Positions 38,283 through 51,276 of a stretch of 64,000 nt of DNA are shown here, piece after piece. The DNA comes from Chanos chanos. Lineage: Eukaryota; Chordata; Actinopteri; Gonorynchiformes; Chanidae. Location: the NCBI RefSeq assembly GCF_902362185.1, contig NC_044497.1, positions 49,431,776 to 49,495,775 on the forward strand, given 5' to 3'. Within the stretch, counting starts at the first letter, position 1, and each line of letters opens with the position of its first letter. Below the pieces are notes generated by a model. That model had not been told where the DNA came from, did no database searches, and worked only from the letters and a program-made list of their open reading frames with translations. The translations under genes and the position numbers were made by a program.

Positions 38283-39112
38283 ATGGGTATGTGTCCCCTG
38301 CTCCTGCTATTCAGTGTGGGCCTAGTGGCCCTCACCTTAGCCCAGGAACCCCAAGGAACCCCTCTAGGTAAGGAACCACTCTCAAAGCCAGTATTCAGTG
38401 GTCTAACACAAGACCGTTAAGAACACTTTGAAATATATCTGCCACGATCGCTCATCAAAATGTGGTAAATTACTGTACAAAATTGTGCAATTTGTACCAC
38501 TCAAAGAAAACATACCAGTGTTTCCGCCTAAAGGTGAGGCAAAAATAGCTTTCTGTTAAAAAAAAAAAAAAAGTCGCTTTCTATTTTTAAAAACAAGCCT
38601 GCTGAATTTGGATCAGTGTACATACTCTCAAGCAGTTTGTCTTTCGGACAGCGTGAAGTACCGTGCTTCCTGTTTTTTCACTCTTCCAGGTCCTGTCCTG
38701 ACTGCCAAGCCCACAGACCCTCCTGTTACACAACGCAACATAATCAATGGCACACAGATAGTTCCCACCGCAGCACCAAGAACAGTGCCACCTGTCGTTG
38801 CCACAACAACAGTAACTAAGGGAACAGAGAAGGACCCAGCAGTAGCTCCCACGGCTTCACCCGCACCTGCTCCGGACCCTATCCCTGCCCCTACAGCACA
38901 ACCCCCAGCCCCGCCCACAGCTGCAACACCCCCTCCGCCCCCGTCACCCACCACGAAGGACGGAGATGGGAAAGACGGGAATAGCACCATCCCAACTATT
39001 CCTCCACCTGTACCCTCGCCAGCTCCCAGTGAAGTTCCCTCACCAAAACCAACTGTCACAACAGAGTCTCCCAAGATATACACATCACCTCAATCCAGCA
39101 GGGCTCCAGGTA

Positions 39113-39185
<73 letters not shown>

Positions 39186-40383
39186 ACAGAGAGGGGGTAT
39201 GTGTATGAGACTGTGTGTTTCTGAGGGAGGCGAGATTGTGCCGGCGTCTTGGCTGTCAGTGTGAGTGTGAGTAGCACATTAAACTTTAAATCTCAACACT
39301 CGCACACCATAACTCCCACTCTGTCCATGGTAAATGTTTAAAGGTGGCTTGGAAAATTATTTTCACGCTGTGTTTGTGTGAAGGGAGTGAAAATTAAACA
39401 CAGAACATCCAGTTCTTTTTTTTTTTTTTTTTTAAGTTTTTTTCCAGAATGTGACTAAAGAGCTGTTTTTGACGATGCTTTCGCTTTCTATTAGATAGCT
39501 GTGGTCACACGTTCTTTGTCTGATGTGTGTGAAGGGTGAATGAATGCGATTTGCATAGCTTTGACTTAACTAGTGATGTGTTTTGTTTTTCAGCGGGGGA
39601 CGGAAATGGAGATAGCGAAGGTAAAAATTTGAGATCGTTCTTACGGTTTTGGACCGTTCTTACGGTTTTGGACCGTGCCAGCACCTTTTGAAACTTGGAT
39701 ATTTATAGGAATATTTTTCATAACTTTTGACACTGATGAGTAGCGTATGTGGCTTTAGTGACATTACCTTGTTATAGCTGACTGTTCAGCTCTCCTCAGA
39801 CTCCACTACTGCTTTTAGGTGGAATCTTCACAAATTACGTTCTCTGTTTTTCTCTCTCTTTTTTTTTTTTTACACTTATGAAGCTGAGTTTTTCATTTTC
39901 ATTCATTTGTTTTTGACTGCCCATCTTTGAATGTCAGAATACACCATCCCTGGCCTCTCGATGTGTCAAACGGTATCTGTAGACTTAGGTTATTCAGTCT
40001 GTGACAAATCAAAAATAGGATATACCCGTTAAACAGTGCTGCAGCGCGCTGGTCGGCAGATTAATGTTCCAACGTGAGGTTGTTAATACACCACTGCTCT
40101 GTGTTATTTCTACAGTTCCTTCCATTTAAAGTTTTTTTTTTTTTCTCCTTTTTTTTTTCCTCCCTGCAGATCCAAATGAGACACCAATCATTGCAGTGAT
40201 GGTGGCCCTGTCTTCCCTGCTGGTCATCGTCTTCATTGTCATCGTCCTCTACATGCTCAGGTTGTTCTACCTTGATATACTTTAGCACTGATACATGTTT
40301 ACCCAATGATGTTTTTGTTTCTTCTTTGGTTTTGTTTTTTGTTTTTATTTTTTACAAAGACACTCACACAAATGCTTATATCT

Positions 40384-40424
<41 letters not shown>

Positions 40425-41092
40425 GTGGGTTCACATCATAATAAGTGAACAGATGAGAGAAGGTGGTGAAGCCCACGCACATAGCCATTCATTGGCAAAC
40501 CCACAGTCTCAGCAGGAGACTCGAGCGTTGAATTGACCGGTTACCATAGTAATGTCTGGGTTTTGTTCTCTTCTACTTTGTCTGCATGTCAGGTTTAAGA
40601 AATACAAGCAGGCAGGCAGCCACTCGAACTCTTTCAGACTGATCAATGGCAGAGCGGACGACACAGGTACAAACTTGTCCTTCTCCAAGTTCTTCTTTAA
40701 TTTCGTCCTTTCGCCTTGCCATCTCAGAGCGGATTTGATCATGTTTTTTTTTTCATTTACATCACAGTTGGAAATTTGACTGCTTTGTGATCTTGCTTAA
40801 ACCGTTTTGTCCAAAACTCAGAAAATATCGGCCAAGTAAATGATCAATCCTAAATGTGTGATTTTGGCTTCAACACCTGTGTGGATGTTGAATTGTGTTG
40901 TGTCGCCCTCTGCTGGGCAACTTGTGAACAACGAAAACTGCCAGTATATATGTATAACTGATGCATTGGAAGGTCTATGAATTTTTATAGTTATATTCGT
41001 ATATTCATTTTTAAATAGCATTGATTTGTAAAACCTTTTTATTTCTCTAAAATATTATGCTTGTTTCATGTTTTTAATACCCTTTTTGCACA

Positions 41093-41127
<35 letters not shown>

Positions 41128-43464
41128 TCCTGTTCCTTCCACTCTTTCCTTTCCTTTCCTTCTCCCTCCCTTCCTGCTCAACATCACAGAACATCAGAGT
41201 GTGCCACTATTGGCTCGCTCTCCCAGCACAAACAGGAAGTACCCGCCCCTTCCTGTGGACAAGCTAGAGGAGGAAATGAACCGTCGCATGGCTGACGACA
41301 ATAAGCTCTTCCGGGAGGAATTCAATGTAAGGCTTTCTTACAAAGCTCACTGTAAAAGCCAAGGCTTCCCTGACCCCACTGCCCAGTGGAGTATCCAGGG
41401 TGTACACCAAAATGATAGTCAGTCCACTTTAGGCATAGTCAGCACTTTAGCTGTGAACCAGCTTTTCATTTGAAGCTGTCAGATCTGTTTAGTTTGATCT
41501 GGCCGCTTCTTCCTCCACAGTTCTCAGTGACATTCCGCTGCCACACACATATAACACAACGCTTGTTGGCTCATTTGGAGTGACTGTGTCATATTACTCC
41601 AAGCCATCTGTTCCCAAAACATTTTTTACACTTTTCTCATATCCTGACAAATTCTACAAACACTCACGTCCTTGCTAAAAAGAAGAGCTGAAGTTCTTTG
41701 CAGGCTAGTGTTTATGTGACAGTTTTTTTTTAGTTGTTTCGTTACACACCAATAAAGAAGTCCCCATAGAGCATTCTTAATATCAATAAGTATTTATTTA
41801 TATATATGTTGAAGAGCCATGTATTCCTAGCTAATGTTGAAGCTAATAGTATGTATGAAGCTGCTGGATCTTCTGTGTTTTAACAGTGTTCCTTCTAATC
41901 TCTCTCTCTCTCTCTCACTCTCACACTCACTCACTCACTCTCTCTCTCTCTCCCTCTCTGGATCCTGTGATTGATTCTCTGCCCGTTGTGTTCAGGCCTT
42001 GCCAGTGTGTCCTATCCAGGCGTCATGTGATGCGGCCTCTAAGGAGGAGAACAAGGAGAAGAACAGATATGTCAACATCCTGCCTTGTGAGTCCTTCCCG
42101 CAGTTTATCAGCAGACTCCAGCTGACAGGCCCAAGCACTGCATTTCTCGGGCAAAAGTCATGATTTCAGTAATCCTGTAAATGATACTGAAGTCAAAGTA
42201 CAGCCTTAACTCAGTCAACTGAGCTTTCACCTATTAAAAACACATCAAAGCCAAAATCCGTATGTGCATAAATGTTAATGCTTAAAAAAAACTAACTCTC
42301 TCTTTCTCTCTCTCCCTCTCTCTCTCCCCCTCTCTCTCAGATGATCATTCCAGAGTGCACCTCAGTCCACTGGAAGGAGTCCCAGACTCTGACTTCATCA
42401 ATGCGTCCTACATTAATGTAAGTGTTGAAGGAAAAGTTAAAGGAGGGATGGGGCTGTTATCTAATGGACGGTACTGACTGTTACTCCCATCTCCCTCCTC
42501 TGTCTCTCTCTTTCCTCCTCTCTCAGGGCTATCAGGAGAAGAACAAGTTCATTGCTGCCCAAGGTACAAACAGTAGCATGACTGGTGAAAATAGTCTGTT
42601 TTAAATTTTCCAATATTGTGTAATGAGCACTGTGACTGGTTTCGTAAAGAAAAACAAAGCTCTCCCTATGTTTCCCCTCCAGGACCCAAGGAGGAGACAG
42701 TGAATGATTTCTGGAGAATGATTTGGGAGCAGAACACAGCCACCATTGTCATGGTTACCAATTTGAAAGAGAGAAAAGAGGTAAAGAGATAGAAAAGCAC
42801 TGTTATTTACGACGCAGAACGAATGTGATGGCATTTCATTGGCCTGCTTTTAGTAAGCGGCATGTGATAACAATCGCAGTCCTATTTGCAGTTTCCCGCG
42901 GATTAATAATTATCCTATCACTGTGTGGTTATTATGGTCTGTATCGGTAATGATAAGAGAAAACAGTGCCGTAACTCGCACTGATGAAGGCATTGGTACG
43001 AATTGTGATGACCGATAAGAATTTCTAGTGTCCGTGATAAAAATGAAGGTTATAATAAGAGAGAATGGTTTTGAGAATTGTATGTTTATGCTGAAGGTAA
43101 AGTCTTTGACTTCAGTATGTGTGGCGTTTTTGTGGTACGTGGTTCCAGTGAAGGACAGATGCTGCTGCTGATAACGCTGATGGTTGTGCTTGGTTTTCTG
43201 CTTGCTCTGTGTAGTGTAAGTGTGCTCAGTACTGGCCGGACCAGGGCTGCTGGACATATGGCAATATCCGCGTCTCGGTGGAGGACGTTACCGTGCTGGT
43301 GGACTACACCATCCGCAAGTTCTGCATTCAGCAGGTAAGCTGCTTTCCAGTACTTTCCCTAATGTCTTTCCTGTTCGTCTTACCGGGATGTAAGAGATGG
43401 CCTTCTGACATTCTTAACGACTAGACTCGAAGCTCCCTGATTTGCTTTTGTCTTTTTGTTCTTG

Positions 43465-43501
<37 letters not shown>

Positions 43502-45160
43502 GGTAGGCGATCCACCGGGGAAGAAACCACAGAGGCTGGTCACTCAGTTTCACTTTACCAGTTGGCCTGACTTTGGCGTCCCCTTCACACCTATTGGCAT
43601 GCTCAAATTCCTCAAGAAAGTCAAAACCTGCAACCCTCAATACGCTGGGCCTATTGTAGTGCACTGCAGGTGAGGGTCTCTACACTCTCTTTCTTCTTCT
43701 TTTTTTTTTCCTTTAGTCTATCACTCCATAGTCTTTCATTGTCCTCCACTCTCCTGTGTGTATGTGAAAGAAAACATCCAGTTTAGTCCTTCACTCTGTC
43801 TCTCTCTCTTTCTCTCTCTCTGTCTCTATCTCTGTCTCTCTCTTTCTCTCGCTCCCTCTCTCAGTGCGGGTGTAGGGAGAACAGGCACGTTCATAGTGAT
43901 AGATGCCATGTTGGATATGATGGCAGCTGAGAGGAAAGTGGACGTCTTTGGCTTTGTGACACGGATCCGAGCCCAGCGCTGTCAGATGGTCCAGACCGAT
44001 GTGAGTTTAAATGAGATCGTTCATCCCCCAATTCAAATTCAGCCATTCCCACGCTGACCCCAGGTTCAAGTGTTACGTAGTGTGGATGGATTCCAGTGTC
44101 AGTTTTTGTGTAAGCTTCATGTAAAGCTTTATTTTGACTGATTTTTTTTTTTTTTTTGTAAATCCCACCATAAATTAGCAACACGGACACTCAGGCTGTA
44201 GTTCCTCCGCCGCTTCAGGGGGATATCGAATGTTCAAATGAGCTTTGCAAATTTGTAATAACATATTTCTCTCTGTATCCTTCTCTCTGTCATCCACTTC
44301 ATTCTATTTTCTCTCTTTTCTCTCTTTCTGCGTCTCACATTCACCTCTTTACATCTCTTTGTTCTTCCTTTTTCTTTTTCTCTTTCTCTTTTCTCTTTTC
44401 TCTCTCTCTCTCTCTCTCTCTCCACAGATGCAGTATGTCTTTATATTCCAGGCCTTGCTGGAGCATTACTTGTACGGAGACACAGAGTTGGAGGTCACGT
44501 CTCTGGAGTCCCACTTGACTAAACTCTATGCTTCGGTACCCGGAGCTGGCTGCAGTGGCCTGGAAGCTGAGTTCAAGGTAAATCAGCTTTTTTCAAACCG
44601 TCTATTTCTGAAACTCTTCTTCGAATGATTAACACAAAACTTTCTCCAGTGAACGCAGCCCACCCCCCCCCCCCCCCCCCCCCCCCGTTGGAGTCGGTCT
44701 TTAGTATTTTTGTTTATTTCTAACACTTTGTATTTCAAAGACTGAAAAAGAACACTAGTTACTTACTCAGACAGATGAGACTTTGAGGAGGAATTCAGAT
44801 TCAGGGAATTATTGGTAGTTGAGATGATGGCTTGTTGATTATATGTGGGGGAAAAGAATGGGGGTGTATTACCGGTAAACAAAAATAAATTTCATTACTT
44901 CTCTCCCGTGATTTGAGAGGGTCTTCTGCAGACTTGGCTATTCTTGGCTTTTCCCACATGTTCTTAAACACGTTTTCATCTTCGCCTTTTCCGTTCTGTG
45001 ATTCCTTTGCTTTCCATCTGCCGTGACATTCTTTTTTTTTTTTTTTGGTGCTTTTCGGATTATTTTAACAAAAGCTTATGTGCCTTAAAAATGTAATACA
45101 CAACAGATGTTAAAATGGTGGCTGGCAAGGAGCCATTTCATTATGAATCCTCCCTCTCTT

Positions 45161-45210
<50 letters not shown>

Positions 45211-47565
45211 GAAACTCACCTCTATAAAGATCCAGAATGACAAGATGAGAACAGGAAACCTTCCTGCCAATATGAAAAAGAATCGAGTGCTGCAGATAAT
45301 TCCATGTGAGTAACTTCAGGGTGTGTGTGTGTGTTTGATTTGTCTGTATTTGAACGCGAATAGGTCATGTAAAGAGTGATCCACACAAAGTGTGTTTTCA
45401 AAGTTCCCCTCAGTCCTCTGCAGTTTGCACTATGTAGTTCATATATTTATCATATTTTTCCCGTTGGCTCTTTTCTCTCACAGACGAGTTTAATAGAGTG
45501 ATCATCCCCGTGAAGAGGGGTGAGGAGAACACAGACTACGTTAATGCCTCCTTCATCGACGTGAGTTCACACAAACACAGCGCGCTAACTCAAACCCCAC
45601 ACAAAAGCTTACAAATGCTCACCAGAGCTCAGATGGGCTTCATGCACCGCCGGCAGAACACACACCGCTAGCTGGTTTTGTTTCTGGAACAGCTGGACTG
45701 CTGAATTTTTTGCTCATGAGATCATGCAAACACCCACACAGATATTAGGAAATCAGCACCGGCTGACGGCTGTGCATATGTATTTTCTCTGAGGCGTTAG
45801 TGTTTCATTCTTTTTTTTTTTTTCTTAACAAGTGAAATAGTTTGTCGTTCCTGTTGTCTTTATATAACAGCATATGTGCGTGTGTGTACATATATATATA
45901 TATATATATATTTGTATATTTGTATGTTTTACATTTATGTAAAACCTTGATATAAAAACTTGTTATTCTCTGTTATTCTCTACATAGCTCTTCAAATTTC
46001 ACACCATATTATCATTACACGGTTGAAAATGTTGATTATATTAATAATAAAAAAGAAAAAAGGCTTTTTTTGTTAACTCATGCTGTCGGTGTGTGTGTGT
46101 GTGTGTGTGTGCGCTCGCAGGGCTACAGGCAGAAAGACTCGTACATGGCTAGCCAGGGTCCGCTGCAGCATACCATCGAGGATTTCTGGAGAATGATCTG
46201 GGAATGGAGGAGCTGCTCCATAGTCATGCTCACCGAACTGGAGGAGAGAGGCCAGGTAGGAGGAGGAACTTTGTGCTCTACACTCTGTGCCCTGTTCGGG
46301 TTTTTTTTTTTCTTTAATCCGTTCTTTTTCTTTCATCGTAAGACTGTCGAAGCGATAACTCTTTTTCTGTCATGGATAACTTTAAGTGTGGTAAAAATGG
46401 CCGTCCCCTCTGACAGTGTTTACGTCCATCTCTATCTGGTTTTATCTGTCATATTCACACTCTCTCTCTCTCTCTCCATCTTTCTCTGTAGGAGAAGTGT
46501 GCACAGTATTGGCCCAGTGATGGAGTGATGGTGTGTGGAGACATGTCCATTGAGTTGAAGAGAGAAGAGGAGAGCGAGAGCTATACTGTCAGAGACCTTC
46601 TAGTCACCAACAACAGAGTAAGTCCCATAGCAATGACACGTTACATTCTGTTCCATCACCCAGACAAGGGACAAGGTCAAGGTCAATTTTTACTTTTGTG
46701 GTTTTATTGCTCTGTGACAGAATGTGGAATTGGCATGTCTAAATGTGAAATGTGCGTCTGTACTTAGACGGAGCCCTTTTTTTTTTTTTACTCTAGTCTT
46801 CCCCTGGGTTCCTCGTACATGATTTTTTTTTTTTCTTTTCTGCTTCTCTCTCTGCAGGAGAACAAGGCCCGTGCAGTGAGGCAGTTTCACTTCCACGGCT
46901 GGCCAGAGGTGGGCATCCCCACCGACGGGAAAGGCATGATCAACATCATCGCCGCCGTGCAGAAGCAACAGCAGCAGTCTGGAAACCACCCAATCACCGT
47001 GCACTGCAGGTAATCCACGCTGTAACCTCCCAGCCAATCAGAGTGCTCGGCCTAATCAAAAGGATGTTAAGACACGCTGCAGTTCCCTAAGGAGACTTCT
47101 CTTAATGTTTTTCGATTCAGCGCCGGGGCGGGGCGGACCGGAACATTCTGTGCTTTAAGCACGGTTCTGGAAAGGGTGAAGGCAGAGGGCATTCTGGACG
47201 TGTTTCAGACGGTCAAGAGCCTGCGACTACAGAGGCCTCACATGGTGCAGACACTGGTATGTGACCAGCCTCCGTCGTAGTTATTAACGTTTACCTCCAA
47301 CACAATCCTGATATTGCTTATCTCTGACCTGAGAACGGTGCTTGCAGGAGTGAACTGCGGTACAGCGGGATTTCACATCACTGAACTTTTTTTTTTTCCT
47401 TTTTCTACTTAATTTGGCCATGTAACGTTAAACGCGTTTGACAGGTTCTGAAATCGCCTCCTTTACCTCTTGTTTGTTTTTTTTACACAGGAGCAGTACG
47501 AGTTCTGCTACAAAGTGGTCCAGGAGTATATCGATGCCTTTTCCGACTACGCCAACTTCAAGTAG
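38283..47565 (+). CDS. ptpra: Receptor-type tyrosine phosphatase alpha
   Basis: Twenty-one coding exons (38283-38367, 38690-39109, 39594-39620, 40170-40260, 40593-40666, 41190-41326, 41996-42086, 42341-42417, 42527-42563, 42683-42780, 43215-43334, 43503-43669, 43865-44000, 44428-44577, 45212-45305, 45484-45560, 46121-46255, 46492-46617, 46858-47009, 47121-47256, 47491-47565) give 834 residues; human has 802. PTPRA dephosphorylates the inhibitory tail tyrosine of Src kinases at the plasma membrane. Order: signal peptide ([20 protein letters not shown]), Pro/Thr/Ser-rich ectodomain to about residue 180 with NGT, NST and NET sites, one membrane span ([20 protein letters not shown]), then two phosphatase domains. 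Domain 1 has WPDFGVP and [10 protein letters not shown] (Cys about 474). Domain 2 has [10 protein letters not shown] (Cys about 764) but WPE in place of WPD, as in mammalian PTPRA, which lowers its activity. The end, SDYANFK, keeps the Grb2-binding tyrosine. The donor after 40260 (GTTGTT) is weak. Confidence 0.96.
39115..39184. repeat. (TG)n microsatellite at a ptpra donor
   Basis: About 34 TG units begin six bases after the 5' splice site of the large ectodomain exon. Confidence 0.97.
39594..39620 (+). CDS. ptpra: 27-nt ptpra micro-exon (nine residues)
   Basis: A CAG acceptor and an AAG|GTAAAA donor bound exactly 27 bases, in phase 1 at both ends, encoding about AGDGNGDSE just outside the membrane span. 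Skipping it keeps the frame. Mammalian PTPRA is known to exist in two forms differing by nine ectodomain residues. Confidence 0.8.
39634..39673. repeat. 19-bp direct duplication
   Basis: CGTTCTTACGGTTTTGGAC occurs twice in tandem just after the 27-nt exon; each copy contains ACGGT-TTTGG-ACCGT, a short inverted repeat. Confidence 0.85.
40387..40423. repeat. (CA)n microsatellite
   Basis: About 18 CA units in a ptpra intron. Confidence 0.95.
41093..41128. repeat. (TC)n tract
   Basis: A CT run with one interruption lies 60-100 bases before the acceptor at 41190 and continues into a C/T-rich stretch up to it. Confidence 0.9.
42294..42340. repeat. (TC)n tract on a ptpra acceptor
   Basis: CT repeats run directly into the CAG before exon 42341. 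Confidence 0.9.
43470..43499. repeat. (TC)n tract on a ptpra acceptor
   Basis: A CT run abuts the TGTAG acceptor of exon 43503. Confidence 0.9.
43798..43861. repeat. (TC)n tract on a ptpra acceptor
   Basis: CT repeats with a few TGTC and TATC steps run into the TCAG before exon 43865. Confidence 0.9.
44380..44422. repeat. (TC)n tract on a ptpra acceptor
   Basis: CT repeats run into CCACAG before exon 44428. Confidence 0.9.
44662..44687. repeat. Poly-C run
   Basis: About 25 C in a row in a ptpra intron. Confidence 0.9.
45151..45205. repeat. (TC)n tract on a ptpra acceptor
   Basis: CT repeats run into TGTGTAG before exon 45212. Confidence 0.9.
46091..46111. repeat. (TG)n tract before a ptpra acceptor
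   Basis: About ten TG units end ten bases before the acceptor of exon 46121. Confidence 0.9.
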
Positions 47566-50500
47566 GGATCTGAGTGAACGGACATACACGGAGCTACGCG
47601 CACTCACACTCACACACACACACACACACACACACACAAGCACGCACGCACACGCGCGCGCACGTTCTCATACACAAACACGGAAAAGCTCGGCACAGCC
47701 CGAGGGGAAAACGAAACGCCTGAACCGGGGGAAAAGGGAACGGAAAAGTTGGAATCAACAAGGACAAACGAGGAAGATGTGCCGGAGTTTGGAGAGAAAA
47801 AAAAAAAAAAATCAGAGATGCCTTCTTGAATATTTTGTAATATTGTTCTTGTTAATATGGCCCTCTCACAGTTTTCCCCAATGTAAATAAGCATACCCAT
47901 TCACATGTTATTTTTAGAGGCAGTTAGGCAGCAGGTTATATATTAGTTGAAAAAAAAAAGCTGGAGCAGAGGGGAAGCTTTTTCCTTGGTGTTTTTTTTT
48001 TTTTTTTTTTAATGAATTTTTTTTTCCTCTCTGCAGTTGTGTGACTGAGACTTTGTATGAGTGGTAGCTCAATTCTCTCTTGCTGTAGCTTTTTTGCTGA
48101 TTGGCTAACCTCAGCACTGTGTGTGTGCGCGTGTGTGTGTGCGCGTGTGCATCCAGAAAAGGCTGTGATCATGATGTGTTCTGTCAATAACTTTTCTCTT
48201 ACACTCATGCTACTACTACAGTTTATTGTGTTGCTTTTGTGTCTGTTAACAATACACACACACACACACACACACACACAGGAGTGACGGGAACGGTTTA
48301 ACGCTAGTGACTGGCTCGTGTCCCGCTTTAGATTGTCAGTATAATTACATGCAGACTTTGTTACAGGTTCTTTGATCACAATTTTGTTGTTTTTGTTTTG
48401 TGTTTTGGGGTTTTTTTTTGGTTTTTTGACTTCAACATGGCATAATTAGCATATTCACATTGCTATACAAACACTTAATCGGACCATGCAACCAAGTTGA
48501 AGTCTTTTTTTGGCAGCTTCCCTCTGTGTGTTACATTTAAACACTCCTTTATGCTCTTAGTGCCTAAGAGTTTAGCCTGAGGTTTGGTCAGCATGTTCTC
48601 ATCACGAAATAACAAACAGCTTCTCTGCCGTTGGCACGAGAGAGAGGAGGGAACATGGGAACAAGGAGACCGGTAGAATTAGGATTCAGTCATTAGTCCC
48701 TTTTGTGGATTAGTCCTGTCCTGTGATGTGTGTCAAGGTGTGTCTAATGTAACCTTATGCTAAAGGCAAGCTCCCGCAGTGCTTCAGTCAGCGTCTTTTA
48801 TTACAATGACATAATCTTTTTCAGTTCACTTACTAGTGCTCCTCTAATATTCCAGAAACAAAAAAATGGAGACGTTAGAATTTCCGTTGAATGTAACCTA
48901 GAATTGGTTTTTTGGGGGGGTTTTTTGTTTGTTTAATTGTAAGTTAGGGTCATTCAGAACGGCACCTTTTTTTCGATTACGATTGTAATCAAGTAAGGGA
49001 CATTTGTGTTTCATGTCTACGTCTGTTGACCGGCATTAGGAATAATCCTTCACAGCCGTGTGTCACTTGTCCTGCCGGTTAGCTTTGCTTCGTCTCTTCA
49101 CAATGCATGTGTATCAAGGACGTTCAGCCGATTTCCACAAGGTACTGTGAACATGTAGACCGCTCTGCTAGATGTCAGACTTTAGACTCTTAATTCTGCT
49201 CATGTGTTCCTGCCCGTGTAGATATGATCTTACCCACAGTGTGCTAGAGCTGTTGAGCCCTATTCTGTTTCACTGAGCCAATCACCTTAGATGTTCTTGG
49301 AGCCTTTCTGCAGAGTCCTGCCATGCTGTTTCTTATTATCTTAAAGTTTATAGCAACTTAGAAAAGGATGTAGCCACATGACCCTAACTCCAGTCGCACA
49401 GTTTGAACTACCTGAACTACTGTGCAAGAGATAAAATCAGAGTTTGGAGTGGTCTAGAGAGATTGTCAGTAGAAGATCAGGTTGTTAGAATGCTCTTGCA
49501 TCCATTTTAGATCTTTGCATCTAAAGCTCTTGACAGGGTGAACTGTGGAGTGGTTGAGGTGACTGATGGAGGAATGAAATGGCTTTCAATATATGGCTAT
49601 GACCTTGACTTCAGCACATTCAGAGGTTTGATGACTGTCTGTCTCAGGTCATTATGAGAGGCAAAGACACTTTGAACCAAACCCCCAACTTGTCCCATTA
49701 CCGAAAATAAGACCAATCCCATCATCTGTGATCAAAGTTCAGTAAGATTTAAAGTATGTCCTAATTTGATTTGATTTGAGTGCAAAATCTGAGTGCAGGG
49801 CCTGGTGGTGTGGATTGGGTGGATATTTTATAGCCAATGGGACGAGAGCTCTGGCTGTTTGGGTTTTGACACTCCAGTTAGAATCTCTCAGAGACAATCT
49901 GCGATGATCATGAACTTGGATAGTATGGTTAGAGATTGTGAAGACTTACAGTTCTATCAGTTAGGACTCTAAGAGACCCTGTGCCAACTTCCACATAGGT
50001 GAAACATAGACCACATCCCAAACAGGAGGCAAACGCCAGCTAGCTAACAAAGTGCCTCATCAGTTCTGTTGGTTGGATTACTGTTGCTTATTTTTCCCTG
50101 TCTTGTCTTCTTTCTTTTTCTTTCCTTATTTTGTGTTGTTTTGCTTTGACAAGTGTGTCAGCTACTTTTGAGCTGAAGAGCCCAAATCAAAACGCATTCA
50201 GTTTCCTTAACGCCCTCATGGCACGTTGGCCCTGGTCCAAAACGACTTGTAGCTCTTTCTGGATTCTCTCCAATTGCCCACTAGAATCCAGTTCCATTTC
50301 CATTCCTATTTTAATGCTAACATTTGCATTATGATGTAAGCACATTCCATTTTATTTGAGCTTTGAACCCTCACTGTCACTGCTGGTCCCCAGTGGGCTC
50401 TGCTTGGTCCCAGCTATAGAGGAGGCCTTTGTATGAAACCTTTCAAAAATTGATTGTGCTCTTAATGTAGTCATGGAGCAGCAAACCCATGATACACTTC

Positions 50501-51276
50501 TGATTTAAGAAGGGAAGCCAAGCACCTCTAGGGCTGTGCAGTTTCCCAGTTGAATGTGATGTTCTGCTCTGTAAGGAACTTGAGACATGACCTGCTTTAG
50601 AGAGAAGGAGGGAGAGAGGGAGGGCAAGACAGAAAGGGACGGCTTTTTCTCTCTATCTCTGTGTTTCGTCTTTTTCCTGTAAATCTTTCTTTCCTGTCCC
50701 GCCTTTCTTCAAACCCATTAAGTCTCTCCTCTGACATCTCTCCGGCTTCTCTCGGTTTTTGGTTACATTACTTTGAAAACCGGCAACCCCGTTTTAAATT
50801 TTTCCTTTTGTTCACCCTTGGCAATTTTTTTTTTTTTCCCTCTCTTGAAAACTCCCCCTGCTCCTTTTAAGTCCCCTTTGTTCTCCTCATGCCCCCCTCT
50901 GTACATAATGTAATGTTATTTATACTTCATTCTTGTCTACTGCCTTGCTTCTTATTTTATTTTCCTCTGTCTTTTGGTTTTTTTTTTTTGGTTTTTTTTT
51001 TTAAGATAAATGTATATGAAACTGTACTGGGACCATTTTGAAATGTATTAGGTTTTGTTTTGTTTTTTGTTTTTTGGTTTTTTTTGGCCTTTTTAATTTG
51101 GTATATTATTGTCTTAAAATCCTATTTTTTAATTTGCATCTGTTTGTTTTGTAGTGTTTTGTTATTCAGAATTTGAATATATATGTGTATATATAATTAT
51201 ATATATGATACAAATTATATATAATTATATAATGCCAAATGGCCTTTCTAAGCAAAATACTGTTCAACCTAATAAA
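47566..51276 (+). other. ptpra: Long 3' UTR of ptpra
   Basis: About 3.7 kb without recognisable coding content follows the stop codon up to an AATAAA. It includes (CA)n runs at 47607-47638 and 48252-48281, several poly-T runs, and an AT-rich, partly self-complementary stretch at 51176-51232 just before the poly(A) signal. I take it as one 3' UTR because no promoter or new exon appears; earlier cleavage sites are possible. Confidence 0.6.
51271..51276 (+). terminator. ptpra: Poly(A) signal of ptpra
   Basis: AATAAA in CCTAATAAAAGTGC, after an AT-rich stretch and followed by T-rich sequence. Confidence 0.65.

Noticed and set aside
39056-39277. His-Thr repeat protein on the reverse strand
   Set aside because: It is a reading of the (TG)n microsatellite.
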